DNA of 64,000 nt from Bacillus massilinigeriensis (GCF_900117315.1 NZ_LT630337.1:423033-487032); one strand, 5' to 3'; positions 1 to 9,195 are shown, numbered from the stretch's first letter. Numbers and translations: made by a program. The notes: generated by a model from the letters alone, not told the origin.

Positions 1-1
1 T

Positions 2-76
2 GGCTCAGTAGCTCAGTCGGTAGAGCAAAGGACTGAAAATCCTTGTGTCGGCGGTTCGATTCCGTCCTGAGCCACC
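2..76 (+). tRNA. tRNA-Phe (GAA)
   Basis: Cloverleaf with acceptor GGCTCAG pairing with CTGAGCC, anticodon loop CTGAAAA giving GAA, and a TTCGATT T-loop. First of eight tRNAs on the same strand. The window probably opens inside a larger cluster. Confidence 0.95.
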
Positions 77-87
77 TTTTTTTGTCC

Positions 88-171
88 GGAGGGGTAGCGA
101 AGTGGCTAAACGCGGCGGACTGTAAATCCGCTCCCTTGGGTTCGGCGGTTCGAATCCGTCCCCCTCCACCA
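88..171 (+). tRNA. tRNA-Tyr (GTA)
   Basis: Acceptor GGAGGGG/CCCCTCC, anticodon loop CTGTAAA giving GTA, a long variable arm as expected for bacterial tRNA-Tyr, and encoded CCA. Confidence 0.95.
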
Positions 172-176
172 TTTAT

Positions 177-250
177 AGGGGTATAGTTTAGCGGTAGAAC
201 TAAGGTCTCCAAAACCTTCAGCGTGGGTTCGATTCCTACTACCCCTGCCA
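177..250 (+). tRNA. tRNA-Trp (CCA)
   Basis: Acceptor AGGGGTA/TACCCCT, anticodon loop CTCCAAA giving CCA, discriminator G and encoded CCA end. Confidence 0.95.
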
Positions 251-266
251 AGAGAGTTGCAACTAT

Positions 267-343
267 GGCGGTCGTGGCGAAGTGGTTAACGCATCGGATT
301 GTGGCTCCGACACTCGTGGGTTCGATTCCCATCGATCGCCCCA
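267..343 (+). tRNA. tRNA-His (GTG)
   Basis: Anticodon loop TTGTGGC gives GTG. The extra 5' G at 267 pairs with C73 at 340, the hallmark of tRNA-His, followed by encoded CCA. Confidence 0.95.
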
Positions 344-408
344 TTTAATATTTACTCTGACTTTGAAAATACTCTTGAATTTCTTTTGCGGTCATATCAG
401 GAAATGTC

Positions 409-467
409 GGAAGATTTAACTACAGAAGTATTTCAAGGGAGATTATTCATTTGCAATTAAATCTTCC
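409..467. repeat. 11-bp perfect inverted repeat between tRNA-His and tRNA-Gln
   Basis: Arms GGAAGATTTAA (409-419) and TTAAATCTTCC (457-467) enclose 37 nt. The spacer 344-523 is the only long gap in the tRNA cluster, and no ORF or terminator is seen in it. The arms could form a processing hairpin in the precursor or be the remnant of a small insertion. Confidence 0.5.
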
Positions 468-523
468 TGCGATGCGATTTCATGATGAATATTCGAGGAA
501 GTTCATTCATGTAGTTTATTCAA

Positions 524-598
524 TGGGCTATAGCCAAGTGGTAAGGCAACGGACTTTGACTCCGTCATTCGTAGGTTCGAATCCTGCTAGCCCAGCCA
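524..598 (+). tRNA. tRNA-Gln (TTG)
   Basis: Acceptor TGGGCTA/TAGCCCA, anticodon loop CTTTGAC giving TTG, encoded CCA. Confidence 0.95.
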
Positions 599-628
599 AA
601 TGAATTAACAGATAAGTACAATCTTTTT

Positions 629-702
629 GCGGGTGTAGTTTAATGGTAAAACCACAGCCTTCCAAGCTGTTGTCGTGAGTTCGATTCTCATCACCCGCTC
701 CA
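629..702 (+). tRNA. tRNA-Gly (TCC)
   Basis: Acceptor GCGGGTG/CACCCGC, anticodon loop CTTCCAA giving TCC, encoded CCA. Confidence 0.95.
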
Positions 703-712
703 ATTATAGAAG

Positions 713-789
<77 letters not shown>

Positions 790-806
790 TATAAATTACA
801 TATCTT

Positions 807-880
807 GCGCCTTTAGCTCAGCTGGATAGAGCATACGCCTTCTAAGCGTACGGTCAGAGGTTCGAATCCTCTAAGGCGCG
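807..880 (+). tRNA. tRNA-Arg (TCT)
   Basis: Acceptor GCGCCTT/AAGGCGC, anticodon loop CTTCTAA giving TCT. The 3' CCA is not encoded. Last tRNA of the cluster; a terminator follows after 3 nt. Confidence 0.95.
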
Positions 881-882
881 TA

Positions 883-917
883 AAAAACCTAAATTCAATT
901 TGGATTAGGTTTTTTTT
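883..917 (+). terminator. Rho-independent terminator of the tRNA cluster
   Basis: Stem AAAACCTAA pairs with TTAGGTTTT, followed by a run of T residues. It directly follows tRNA-Arg, so it most likely ends the tRNA transcript. Confidence 0.85.
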
Positions 918-1634
918 ACATTTCAAACGAAATAAGGGGGATGTTATATATTTTTCCTCATTGTGCATTAATTTTAAAGTTTACAACTATTAAAATACGG
1001 GAAACGTACACGTATTTCACCAAAATATAGAAAAATAGCCTGAAATAAATCAACATCTATTTAGTAGAGTAAGTTAATCATGTGAAGATTGTAGTTTTTC
1101 GACTTGAATCTAGTTTTAAACAGACTTTTTCAGCAGTGGCCTCGAAACGTCCCGTGTTGTCCCTTTTTGAAAAGTCGTGAACAGCTTTCGTAGGAGGGGG
1201 ATAACAAGGGAGAAATGGGCTTGTCGGCTAAAAAACCTCATCGCGGATAAAAAATACTTTTCCGCGGATAAATTGAAAAAATAGCGGATATATCAAAAAA
1301 ATAGCGGAAATATTAGCGAAACCCGCGGATAAAATCAAATTATCGCGGATATATTATATTCCGGAACTTCAGACTAACATTTTGAACCAAAACCAAGCGA
1401 TAAATAGAAAAAATAGTGTGACATACTAGTCATGAACATGCAGAAAAGTACCTATTTGCAGACAGAAATCAGGATTTTTCAGTAGGAAGGAAACAATTCC
1501 AGCCGAAGTATTATCTTTCAGCTGTTTAGAATTGCCCCCATGTTTCATGAAGATAATCTAAGTAGAATTTTCTATTAAATTGAAATCTAACTCAATGTAT
1601 GGGACGAGGCGCTTGTCCCTGTACTCCTTAAAAA
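918..1634. other. Long non-coding region
   Basis: About 700 bp without a credible gene between the tRNA cluster and the repeat pair before dus. It holds the CGCGGATA array at 1227-1355 and otherwise AT-rich sequence. Short ORFs here have no ribosome binding site or recognisable protein. Confidence 0.6.
1227..1355. repeat. Array of (T)CGCGGATAAA-type units
   Basis: Six or so short units (CGCGGATAAA, TAGCGGATA, CCGCGGATA, TCGCGGATA) occur every 17-25 nt. The left flank GCTAAAAAACCTCA before the first unit at 1241 recurs, inverted and with small changes, at the right end of the array at 27949-28075, so the array has a defined border. Function unknown. Confidence 0.7.
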
Positions 1635-1694
1635 GGAAGCAAAGAACCGTCCCCCTGCTTCAAAAAGGAAGCAAAGAACCGTCCCCTTGCTTCC
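1635..1694. repeat. Two copies of the GGAAGCA/GAACCGTCCCC palindromic repeat
   Basis: Units at 1635-1661 and 1667-1694 have the pattern GGAAGCA-AAGAACCGTCCCC-yTGCTTC, with self-complementary ends GGAAGCA/TGCTTCC. The same family recurs at 17061-17203, 27323-27425 and 28196-28325. It looks like a REP-type element. Confidence 0.85.
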
Positions 1695-1800
1695 TTCTTA
1701 AGCATGGTATAAGTATAATTAAAGCAGGGGAAATCCTTGCTTTTATTTATGAAGACAAGGGGATTCCCATGTGTCCAATAATGCAATGAGGGGTTTGAAA

Positions 1801-2778
1801 ATGAAAGATAATTTTTGGCGTGAGTTACGAAGACCATTTTTTATACTAGCACCAATGGAAGATGTAACGGATGTTGTTTTTCGGCATGTAGTAAGCGCGG
1901 CAGCAAGACCTGATGTGTTTTTTACTGAGTTTACAAATAGTGAGAGTTATTGTCATCCAGAGGGAATTCAAAGTGTACGTGGACGTTTGACTTTTACTGA
2001 GGATGAACAACCTATTGTGGCCCATATATGGGGGGATAAGCCAGAAAATTTTCGGCAAATGAGTATTGGTATGGCGAAACAAGGCTTTCGAGGGATAGAT
2101 ATCAATATGGGTTGTCCTGTTCCAAATGTGGCGCAGCATGGGAAGGGAAGCGGGTTAATCCGTCGCCCTGAAGTTGCAGCAGATTTAATACAAGCAGCCA
2201 AAGCAGGAGGATTGCCTGTAAGTGTAAAGACAAGGCTTGGGTACTCGGATATAGAAGAATGGCAGGCTTGGCTGACACATCTATTGAAACAAGATATTTC
2301 TAATCTTTCCATTCACCTGCGTACAAGAAAGGAAATGAGCAAGGTAGATGCTCATTGGGAGCTGATTCCTAAGATTAAGACACTTCGTGACCGGGTGGCA
2401 CCTGATACACTTTTGACTATCAATGGGGATATTCCTGATCGTCAAATGGGCTTAAGGCTAGCCCAACAATATGAAGTTGATGGGGTTATGATTGGGCGAG
2501 GTATTTTCCATAATCCCTTTGCCTTTGAAAAAGAACCGAAAGATCATAGCAGTAAAGAATTGCTTGATCTCTTAAGATTGCATCTGGATCTCCATGATAA
2601 ATACTCAAAATTAGAGCTGCGTTCATTCAAGGCTCTTCATCGCTTTTTTAAGATTTATGTCAAAGGCTTTCGAGGGGCAAGTGAATTAAGAAATCAATTA
2701 ATGAGTACGGAGTCAACAGATGAAGTGAGAGCAATGCTCGATAATTTTGTGTCAAAGAATCTTGATGGAATGGAGTAA
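1801..2778 (+). CDS. dus: tRNA-dihydrouridine synthase (Dus family, YfjN-like)
   Basis: Flavoprotein that reduces uridine to dihydrouridine in the tRNA D-loop. The N-terminal APMEDVTD motif and the GCPVPNV motif with the catalytic cysteine (about residue 105), then the [13 protein letters not shown] and GRGIFHNPF segments of the FMN-binding TIM barrel, are all present. From memory it closely resembles B. subtilis YfjN, also about 325 residues. I chose ATG 1801 because GAGGGG lies 7 nt upstream; a GTG at 1771 in the same frame would add ten residues without family support. The gene stands alone after a repeat pair, with a weak hairpin behind it. Confidence 0.95.
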   Translation: MKDNFWRELRRPFFILAPMEDVTDVVFRHVVSAAARPDVFFTEFTNSESYCHPEGIQSVRGRLTFTEDEQPIVAHIWGDKPENFRQMSIGMAKQGFRGIDINMGCPVPNVAQHGKGSGLIRRPEVAADLIQAAKAGGLPVSVKTRLGYSDIEEWQAWLTHLLKQDISNLSIHLRTRKEMSKVDAHWELIPKIKTLRDRVAPDTLLTINGDIPDRQMGLRLAQQYEVDGVMIGRGIFHNPFAFEKEPKDHSSKELLDLLRLHLDLHDKYSKLELRSFKALHRFFKIYVKGFRGASELRNQLMSTESTDEVRAMLDNFVSKNLDGME

Positions 2779-2791
2779 CAATAGAATGATG

Positions 2792-2830
2792 AGCCCCCTA
2801 TCTAAAATTGAGGGGCTTACGTTTATTTCT
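2792..2830 (+). terminator. Probable terminator of dus
   Basis: Stem AGCCCC (2792-2797) pairs with GGGGCT (2812-2817), followed by a T-rich but broken tract. It lies 14 nt after the dus stop. Confidence 0.6.
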
Positions 2831-3254
2831 TCTGGTTCCAAGTTGATTCTATCTGTTGGGCTTCTTTGTTGCTTTTTATAAGAGAAAAAAGTCGTTCCTC
2901 AGCTTACAGCCGAATTTTCGGTATTTGAAAATGACCTGTATCTCGGTCCGCAGGGGACTTATACCCTTTTTCTTTCCATTATATATTATTGGTATAAACT
3001 CTATCCCTTTCCAAATCCCAATCTCTATTTAGTAGAGGATAAATGTTAATTGTGTGAATATTCATATTTATGGGTTTGTTTATTTGATATAATTTTGATA
3101 GAAGTATGATTTTGTTTCAACTTCTCAGGTTGCATTTAACGTAATTGTGCTTTATCTAGGAATGAAGAGTGGCTATTAATTTGCTCAACAAAATACGTCA
3201 AAATAGAATCATGACTCCGGAAAAAAATGAAAATTGAATCGAAGGAAGATGAGG
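2831..3254. other. Intergenic region, no gene seen
   Basis: AT-rich spacer between dus and the first PiT transporter. TATAAT-like hexamers are present but no convincing paired -35 box was found. Confidence 0.4.
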
Positions 3255-3323
3255 ATGATGCTTGAAATTCAATCCACGATATGCCAGCTATACTTGAACG
3301 GAAGTCATATCCTATGGAAATAA
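3255..3323 (+). CDS. Possible 22-codon leader ORF overlapping the PiT start
   Basis: ATG 3255 is preceded by a strong GAAGGAAG/GAGG purine box, and the ORF runs 22 codons to TAA at 3321-3323, past the transporter ATG at 3314. The better ribosome binding site here belongs to this small frame, so its translation could feed into the transporter. No protein similarity is recognised, and it may be chance. Confidence 0.25.
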   Translation: MMLEIQSTICQLYLNGSHILWK

Positions 3324-4366
3324 CATTCTTAGATTTCATTTCTGAATTAAGTATATATACACCATTAATCTTTACCACATTACTGACATTAGGCGTAATT
3401 CTTGTCAATGGTTGGACAGATGCTCCAAACGCCATTTCCACCTGTGTTTCCACCCGTGCAATGCAGCCGGGATCAGCCATTTTCATGGCGGCAGTGTTCA
3501 ATCTGTTTGGTGTAGTTGCTATGACAATGGTCAATCAAAAGGTGGCTGAAACCATTTATAATATGGTCGATTTCCAAGGTAATGTAAATGATGCATTGGT
3601 TGCATTATGTGCAGCATTAACAGCGATTGTACTTTGGGCAACTGCAGCATGGGCATTTGGAATTCCAACAAGTGAGAGTCATGCATTAATTGCGGGACTT
3701 TCAGGTGCAGCAATTGCTCTACAGGGAGGATTCTCTGGAATAAATGGCAGTGAGTGGATTAAGGTTCTCTATGGCTTAGTTCTCTCCACTGCATTGGGAT
3801 TTGTCATGGGATTTCTAGCGGTGAAGCTAGTTGAACTTTTGTTTAGAAATATGAATCTTCACAAATCGAGTAGGTTTTTTGGGAAAGCTCAGATTATATC
3901 TGCAGCAGGCATGGCCTTTATGCATGGTGCACAGGATGGGCAAAAATTTATTGGTATATTCTTGCTTGGAATGTTTCTTGCGAAGGGTCAGACGCAAAAT
4001 GCAGAGGTGGTTATTCCAGTATGGCTCATGATCCTTTGTGCTGCAGTTATGGGCCTTGGAACTTCCATTGGTGGTTATCGAATTATCAAGTCTGTGGGTA
4101 TGGACATGGTTAAGTTGAAAAAATATCAGGGGTTTTCAGCAGATTTAGCAGGTGGGATATGTTTATTTCTTTCAACTGCCAGTGGTATACCCGTTTCGAC
4201 AACACATACAAAGACAACTGCAATTATGGGTGTTGGGGCTGCTAAGAATATCAAGAATGTCAATTTGGGTATTGTCCGAGAAATGGTACTGACCTGGGTG
4301 CTCACTTTCCCCTGCTGCGGGTTGGTCGGGTATTTGATGGCAAAGCTATTCATATGGATCTTTTAA
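3314..4366 (+). CDS. PiT-family inorganic phosphate (anion) transporter
   Basis: Integral membrane protein of about 350 residues and ten predicted membrane helices. It shows the duplicated PiT signature: GWTDAPNAIST near the N-terminus, GIPTSESHA, HGAQDGQK, and GIPVSTTHTK near the C-terminus. Family members import phosphate with a cation. Compared with the second PiT gene at 13399 it carries unusual residues in the signature (HGAQDGQK against HGTNDAQK), so a different anion or affinity is possible. ATG 3314 has GGAAG at 3300-3304; ATG 3281 in frame has no site. A strong terminator follows at 4487. Confidence 0.85.
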   Translation: MEITFLDFISELSIYTPLIFTTLLTLGVILVNGWTDAPNAISTCVSTRAMQPGSAIFMAAVFNLFGVVAMTMVNQKVAETIYNMVDFQGNVNDALVALCAALTAIVLWATAAWAFGIPTSESHALIAGLSGAAIALQGGFSGINGSEWIKVLYGLVLSTALGFVMGFLAVKLVELLFRNMNLHKSSRFFGKAQIISAAGMAFMHGAQDGQKFIGIFLLGMFLAKGQTQNAEVVIPVWLMILCAAVMGLGTSIGGYRIIKSVGMDMVKLKKYQGFSADLAGGICLFLSTASGIPVSTTHTKTTAIMGVGAAKNIKNVNLGIVREMVLTWVLTFPCCGLVGYLMAKLFIWIF

Positions 4367-4486
4367 AAAGCTTCTATCAAGGAAAGTCAAATTATGTAAT
4401 AGTCATAGGGTTACCATTAAATGAATTCATTAGAAAAGAAATGGTACACCCTTCAAAAAGAAAAATGCTAAAATAGATGGATTTTT

Positions 4487-4523
4487 AAGGGAAGCCAAAA
4501 GGAGCTTCCCTTAATCTGTTTTT
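4487..4523 (+). terminator. Rho-independent terminator of the PiT gene
   Basis: Perfect 9-bp stem AAGGGAAGC/GCTTCCCTT (4487-4495 with 4504-4512), then a T-rich tail ending in TTTTT at about 4519-4523. Confidence 0.9.
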
Positions 4524-4585
4524 AATGATGATCTGTTTTAATCGTTATAAAGATAATACTTATACCATCTCTAATAGATTGTAAT

Positions 4586-4771
4586 TTATTTATCAACTAA
4601 CACATTCCCATCGGAATCCAATAGCGGTGTAACTCCATTCTGCCCTGCTCCGATAGTCATTAAGTAATTAACACCAGTCTGAGTATCAACAACGACATAT
4701 ACAGCACCAATTCCTAACGACTGTTCCTCTTTAATGATGAATCGCTTCTCTTTTTTCTCTTTCCCAAACAT
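4586..4771 (-). CDS. Small DUF6440-like protein
   Basis: 61-residue protein starting MFGKEKKEKRF and ending in a short hydrophobic, Gly-rich region (YVVVDTQTGVNYL...LLDSDGNVLVDK). It resembles the small DUF6440 family common in Firmicutes, whose function is unknown. The start at 4771 is preferred over 4786 because GGAGG lies 8 nt before it. It is transcribed alone, convergent with the PiT gene. Confidence 0.75.
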   Translation of the reverse strand: MFGKEKKEKRFIIKEEQSLGIGAVYVVVDTQTGVNYLMTIGAGQNGVTPLLDSDGNVLVDK

Positions 4772-4786
4772 ATAGGGGCCCTCCAT

Positions 4787-5221
4787 TTATTATTTTTCAC
4801 ATATACGATAACTGTTGTGAAAAAATTATAGTAAACCTAGTACTAATTAAAACATTAATTGTATTTTTTCGAAATGAACATTGTAACAAAACGATATTAA
4901 CTACGATTTTTATAATCTACCATTCTTTGTATAGAAAGTCTTTTTTTACATAGAGGAAGAGATGGAACAAATTTAGATTTATTGTTATATATCATTCATT
5001 TGTAGTATCTATCCCCTTCTTTTAATAAAACAGATTAAGGCTTTTGGAATGATTGTTTATTTGTTCACAAGGCATAGTTAGATAGGGTTATAATAAGGGG
5101 AGGATAATCTTATTAAGTAAGAGTACACATATAAATAAAGCCTTTCAACAATAGATTGATTGATTCTAAGAGGGTTTTAGCCATCAGAAATCTTTGTTAG
5201 AACAAGTAGGAGGAGAACAAA
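4787..5221. other. Intergenic region, promoter region of the divergent pair
   Basis: About 430 bp, very AT-rich. It must hold promoters for the small minus-strand gene and for the membrane protein at 5222. A TATAAT lies at 5089-5094 but no well-spaced -35 box. No other gene is seen. Confidence 0.4.
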
Positions 5222-5959
5222 TTGGTAGAGGGAAGTAAAAAATATCCAAAAAGGAAAACATGGATTTTTAGAATTGTATTAGCTTTGCTTGTTGTATCGG
5301 TGATTTATGCTATTTACATGTTTTCCATCGCCCCATCAGGCCCTGCCCAGCATGAATATGAACGTGTAAAAAGTGATTATGTTCTAATGATCCTGCAATG
5401 TGTCTTTGGAAGTATTATTATTTTTCTTCCTTCCAAGGTAGAGAAACGGTTTAATATTGATATACCAGACATCATGGAAATTATCTTCTTTATATTTTTA
5501 TTTTGTGCTATATACCTTGGAGAAGTTAGAAACTTTTACTTTAGGATTCCTTATTGGGATCTGATTCTTCATGGTTTTAGCGCTGTAATGCTAGGGGCAT
5601 TAGGTTTAGTTATTGTCAATTTTTTTAACGATGCTGAGAATCTAAATATCCAGTTAAGTCCTTTTTTCGTGGCGTTATTTGCTTTTTGTTTCGCAGTGAC
5701 TTGCGGTGCTATCTGGGAAATCTACGAATTTATGGCGGACTGGTTGTTGGGTACCAACATGCAAAAATTCATTTTGTCTGATGGAACGGTCCTATTAGGA
5801 CGGGAGGCTGTTGCAGATACAATGGAGGATATTAACGTTGATGCATTAGGCTCATTGTTGATGTCTATTTTCGGTTACTTTCATTTGAAGAAGCAACGGA
5901 TGAGTCAAAAGATTGAACCATATGTAGGAGGAAAATCTGAAGTTAAGGATATTAATTAA
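5222..5959 (+). CDS. Multi-pass membrane protein, YjdF/DUF2238-like
   Basis: 245 residues with a basic N-terminus and about six membrane helices. The motifs WDLILHGFSAVMLGALG, GAIWEIYEF and the acidic DTMEDINVDALGS fit the YjdF-like (DUF2238) membrane family, whose conserved His, Glu and Asp residues may bind a metal or lipid group; the function is unknown. The start is TTG 5222, 6 nt after AGGAGG. It is monocistronic, with a terminator hairpin ten nt downstream. Confidence 0.7.
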   Translation: MVEGSKKYPKRKTWIFRIVLALLVVSVIYAIYMFSIAPSGPAQHEYERVKSDYVLMILQCVFGSIIIFLPSKVEKRFNIDIPDIMEIIFFIFLFCAIYLGEVRNFYFRIPYWDLILHGFSAVMLGALGLVIVNFFNDAENLNIQLSPFFVALFAFCFAVTCGAIWEIYEFMADWLLGTNMQKFILSDGTVLLGREAVADTMEDINVDALGSLLMSIFGYFHLKKQRMSQKIEPYVGGKSEVKDIN

Positions 5960-5968
5960 ACATTTTGT

Positions 5969-6007
5969 AAGCACGGGTCGGTTATTGGGTTCCTACTCGT
6001 GCTTTTT
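5969..6007 (+). terminator. Rho-independent terminator
   Basis: Stem AAGCACG (5969-5975) pairs with CGTGCTT (5998-6004), followed by TTT. It directly follows the membrane protein gene. Confidence 0.85.
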
Positions 6008-6317
6008 AATAAAAGAGAACCTGCTCCATGCCTCATACAACCATCCACTAATCTATTCTTTTTGTCTGAATTATTCATTTCAAGACACCCCTGCATAATA
6101 TTCCGTTATTCTCCAGTCTCACAGTATAGGTTATAATCTGCATAAGGAGTCTTCCTCCTGTCTTTGAGTTGGTTTGGACACCTACTCTTTTATCACTTTT
6201 GGAAGTACGCCTTTTTATTTTTCAAATTCCTTGACCGGTTAGAATCAGGATTTGATATTTGTATTCAAATGAACATAATGGTCTGGGAAAATGAAAGAAA
6301 GATAGGAGGCAATAGAA
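6008..6317. other. Intergenic region upstream of the NCS2 permease
   Basis: About 310 bp. I looked for a purine riboswitch, because the gene downstream is an NCS2 permease, and did not find its conserved core. A short AAGGAGTC-TTCCTCCT hairpin is near 6142. Otherwise nothing is recognised. Confidence 0.4.
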
Positions 6318-7613
6318 TTGAATCAAAAGTCATCATCTACGATTTTTTTGGCCGGATTACAATGGCTGTTTTTTATGTTTGCTAATACGGTAGTTATCCC
6401 AATTACGATTGGGTCTGCATTTGACCTTTCAGCAATAGAAGTTGCCAGTGCTCTTCAACGGTCATTTATTTATACAGGTATTGCTTGTATTCTCCAAGCA
6501 GTAATCGGACACAGATATCCCTTAATGGAAGGGCAATCTGGATTATGGTGGGGAGCTATTCTAAGCATAAGCGCCTCTGCCTCCTCCGCTGGGTTAACAT
6601 TAAGTGAACTGGGGGGTGGCCTTGCAGTTGGAATTATTTTTTCTGGCCTCTTTATTATGGTTCTCGGAGCATCTGGAATGGGGAATGTACTGAAACGATT
6701 ATTTACTCCAGTTGTCATGAGTACAGTATTATTTCTACTAGCAGCACAGCTGATTGGAATTTTCACAAAAGGAATGCTTGGATTGTCAACTGATGATCAA
6801 ATTCACCTGCCGACTGCTGCTTTATCGATATTTTTAATCCTTCTTGTCATATTGATTAATGTGAAAGGCCCCGGCGCCATTCGCAACTTTTCAATTTTGA
6901 TTGGAATTATAACTGGTTGGGTTATTTATGCTATCTTCTTCCCATTGCCGTCATCGGAAGTTGTTACATCCACAAAGATTTTTAATCCTTTTCCATGGGG
7001 GAAACCAACTTTTAGCATTGGACTCATTATATTTGCTGTCCTAACTGGACTAGTAAATACGACCAATACGGTGGCTTCGATAAAAGGGATTGAACCAATG
7101 GTTAATGCTGCGACATCGGATAATCAGTACCGCAAATCATTTGTGTTAACTGGTATTAATTCAGTTTTTTCAGGAGCATTTGGAATGGTTCCATATGCCC
7201 CTTACATATCGTCTTTAGGATTTTTACAATCAACTCTCATATTTGAAACTTTACCAATGATTATCGGTGCCTTCATGTTTATTTTGCTAGGATTAGTTCC
7301 ATCACTTAGTCAACTCTTTTCTACATTACCAGTGAGTGTAGGGGATGCTGTTTTATTTGTTGCATATTTACAACTGTTTAGTGGAGCCATTTCCAATCTA
7401 AATGGAATCAATTTAACTCCAAAGACAATTTATCGCATAGCTGCCCCTGTCCTATTAGGAATGGCCATTATGAATATTCCTGCAGAAAGGTTTAGTTCAA
7501 TCCCAATGCTTGTTAGACCACTTCTAAGTAGTGGACTCTTAGTAGGGATTATTCTAGCCATTCTTCTTGAAAATACGATTAACTGGTCAAAATTGGATAA
7601 TGTCAAAAGATAG
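6318..7613 (+). CDS. NCS2-family purine/pyrimidine permease (YwdJ-like)
   Basis: 431-residue membrane protein with 12 or more hydrophobic helices. QWLFFMFANTVVIPI at the start, GHRYPLMEGQSGLWWG in the third helix region, and the NTTNTVASIKGIEPM segment around residues 249-263 (position of the family's substrate-binding helix) place it among nucleobase:cation symporter-2 proteins, most like uncharacterised YwdJ-type permeases. Substrate is not decided by sequence. Start TTG 6318 has AGGAGG 8 nt upstream. A 51-codon ORF follows after 17 nt and may be co-transcribed. Confidence 0.85.
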   Translation: MNQKSSSTIFLAGLQWLFFMFANTVVIPITIGSAFDLSAIEVASALQRSFIYTGIACILQAVIGHRYPLMEGQSGLWWGAILSISASASSAGLTLSELGGGLAVGIIFSGLFIMVLGASGMGNVLKRLFTPVVMSTVLFLLAAQLIGIFTKGMLGLSTDDQIHLPTAALSIFLILLVILINVKGPGAIRNFSILIGIITGWVIYAIFFPLPSSEVVTSTKIFNPFPWGKPTFSIGLIIFAVLTGLVNTTNTVASIKGIEPMVNAATSDNQYRKSFVLTGINSVFSGAFGMVPYAPYISSLGFLQSTLIFETLPMIIGAFMFILLGLVPSLSQLFSTLPVSVGDAVLFVAYLQLFSGAISNLNGINLTPKTIYRIAAPVLLGMAIMNIPAERFSSIPMLVRPLLSSGLLVGIILAILLENTINWSKLDNVKR

Positions 7614-7630
7614 GTAGGAGGATTAAATAT

Positions 7631-7786
7631 ATGATTTACTTAGGATCCTTGTGGGTCCCATGTAGTTCATGGTCCAGTAAGGTCGCACATTTCTATGATG
7701 CTGGATTTGAACAATATAAAAAAATACCCAATCTACGATTAATAATAAAGGCTTTCAATACTAGTGAAATTCCAAAGTATTCGTAA
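7631..7786 (+). CDS. Small hypothetical protein, 51 aa
   Basis: ATG 7631 lies 9 nt after a perfect AGGAGG, directly behind the NCS2 permease stop, so it is likely translated in the same transcript. The product begins MIYLGSLWVPCSSW and ends KAFNTSEIPKYS. It has no membrane segment. It may be a true small protein or the N-terminal stump of a gene lost by deletion. I do not recognise it. Confidence 0.45.
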   Translation: MIYLGSLWVPCSSWSSKVAHFYDAGFEQYKKIPNLRLIIKAFNTSEIPKYS

Positions 7787-7929
7787 AAAAAATAGTTTTA
7801 ATACAGTAATGGTTTTATTTATAGTGCTCTTTTTTTAAGCCTATATATAGAGCCATTTTTTATTTAACGGGTTCATCTTAATTAGAAATCATATATATAG
7901 AAGAAAAAGTTTACAGGGGTTTGAGTTCA

Positions 7930-9195
7930 TTGGACAAACAAAATAGTCGTTTTAGATGGGTTGTATTTGTATCTGTTTTATTGACGTATTTATTCATATC
8001 GAGTCAGCGAACGGCACCAGGATTAATTACAGATCAAGTGATGTTAGATTTTCATGTAACAGCGACAACGATTGGCTTACTGACCAGTATCCAATTTTTT
8101 GTGTACACTGGGTTACAGATTCCAATGGGGATGTTGGCTGATCGCTTTGGACCTAATTTTTTCCTCATTATTGGCAGTATTCTTACGGGCTTTGGTACCA
8201 TCATCTATAGTTTTGGAGCGCATGAATTCGCATTATTTTTTGGGAGAATACTTACAGGTATTGGAGATGCTACAATTTGGGTCAATCTGGTGTTGATTTT
8301 AAGTCAGTGGTTTAATACAAGGGAGTTTCCTCGATTAATCGGTGTAACGGCAATGACTGGAAGCCTTGGATTTATAGTGGCGACCGTCCCTTTCTCCATA
8401 TTCATTGACTTACTTGGCTGGAGGAAGGCATTTTTTTCAACGGGTTTATTGTTATGCTTATGTAGCATTCTTCTTTATTTCGTACTAATAAAAAAAACGA
8501 AACAGCCTTTTTTGGTAAAAGGTGAAGGACCACGTGAAAGTACCTTGGTTTTACTAAGAAGAATATTTTTTAATCGACAAGCGTGGGCTTTGTTCCTTTG
8601 CCACTTTGGGATAGTTGGAACGTATGTTGGTTTTATTGGTTCATGGGCAGTGCCCTATGGGATGAATGTATATGGATTATCACGTTCAGGTTCTAGTCAA
8701 CTTATATTAGTTGGTCTAATTGGTGCCATCATTGGTGCGCCTATAGCTAGTTGGGTTTCCAGTCGGTTTAATGAAATTAAACGACCTTATATTGTTGTGC
8801 ATTTCATTTTTGCGCTAGGCTGGTCCGTCTTTCTTTTATTTAAAGGGAATCCCCCACTATCTTTGTTACCTTCGCTATTCTTTATCATAGGCCTAGCTTA
8901 CGGGGCAAATGCCTTAACCTTTGCTTCTGTTCGCAAATCGTTTCCAATCACAGAATCTGGAATTGCCTCAGGTTTTGCTAATACCGGCGGATTTTTAAGT
9001 GCTGTCTTGTTGCCAAGTATTTTTGGAAAAGTTTTGGATCACTTTCAGATTGCTGCCGGGAGTATAGAGGCTGGATTTCACTACGGCTTTATCATTCCTG
9101 TGGTTTTCTCCATTTTTGGCTTAATTGGGGTGATTTCTATTAAGGAAGAACGAAAGGATACTAGAGGGGAAACTAGTATCCAGTCATCTATATAG
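7930..9195 (+). CDS. MFS transporter
   Basis: About 421 residues with 12 hydrophobic helices. The loop 2-3 signature GMLADRFGPN and the GRILTGIGDATIW motif of helix 4 are clear, so it is a major facilitator protein of the anion/organic acid or uptake type. Substrate unknown. TTG 7930 is preferred because AGGGG lies 10 nt before it; TTG 7921 in frame would have only 1-2 nt spacing. No operon partner; the next gene is convergent. Confidence 0.8.
   Translation: MDKQNSRFRWVVFVSVLLTYLFISSQRTAPGLITDQVMLDFHVTATTIGLLTSIQFFVYTGLQIPMGMLADRFGPNFFLIIGSILTGFGTIIYSFGAHEFALFFGRILTGIGDATIWVNLVLILSQWFNTREFPRLIGVTAMTGSLGFIVATVPFSIFIDLLGWRKAFFSTGLLLCLCSILLYFVLIKKTKQPFLVKGEGPRESTLVLLRRIFFNRQAWALFLCHFGIVGTYVGFIGSWAVPYGMNVYGLSRSGSSQLILVGLIGAIIGAPIASWVSSRFNEIKRPYIVVHFIFALGWSVFLLFKGNPPLSLLPSLFFIIGLAYGANALTFASVRKSFPITESGIASGFANTGGFLSAVLLPSIFGKVLDHFQIAAGSIEAGFHYGFIIPVVFSIFGLIGVISIKEERKDTRGETSIQSSI

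Noticed and set aside
1580-1837. Two 69-codon ORFs on opposite strands
   Set aside because: Both cross the repeat pair at 1635-1694 and lack ribosome binding sites.
6008-6317. Purine riboswitch before the NCS2 permease
   Set aside because: The conserved junction and loop sequences of the purine aptamer are not present.
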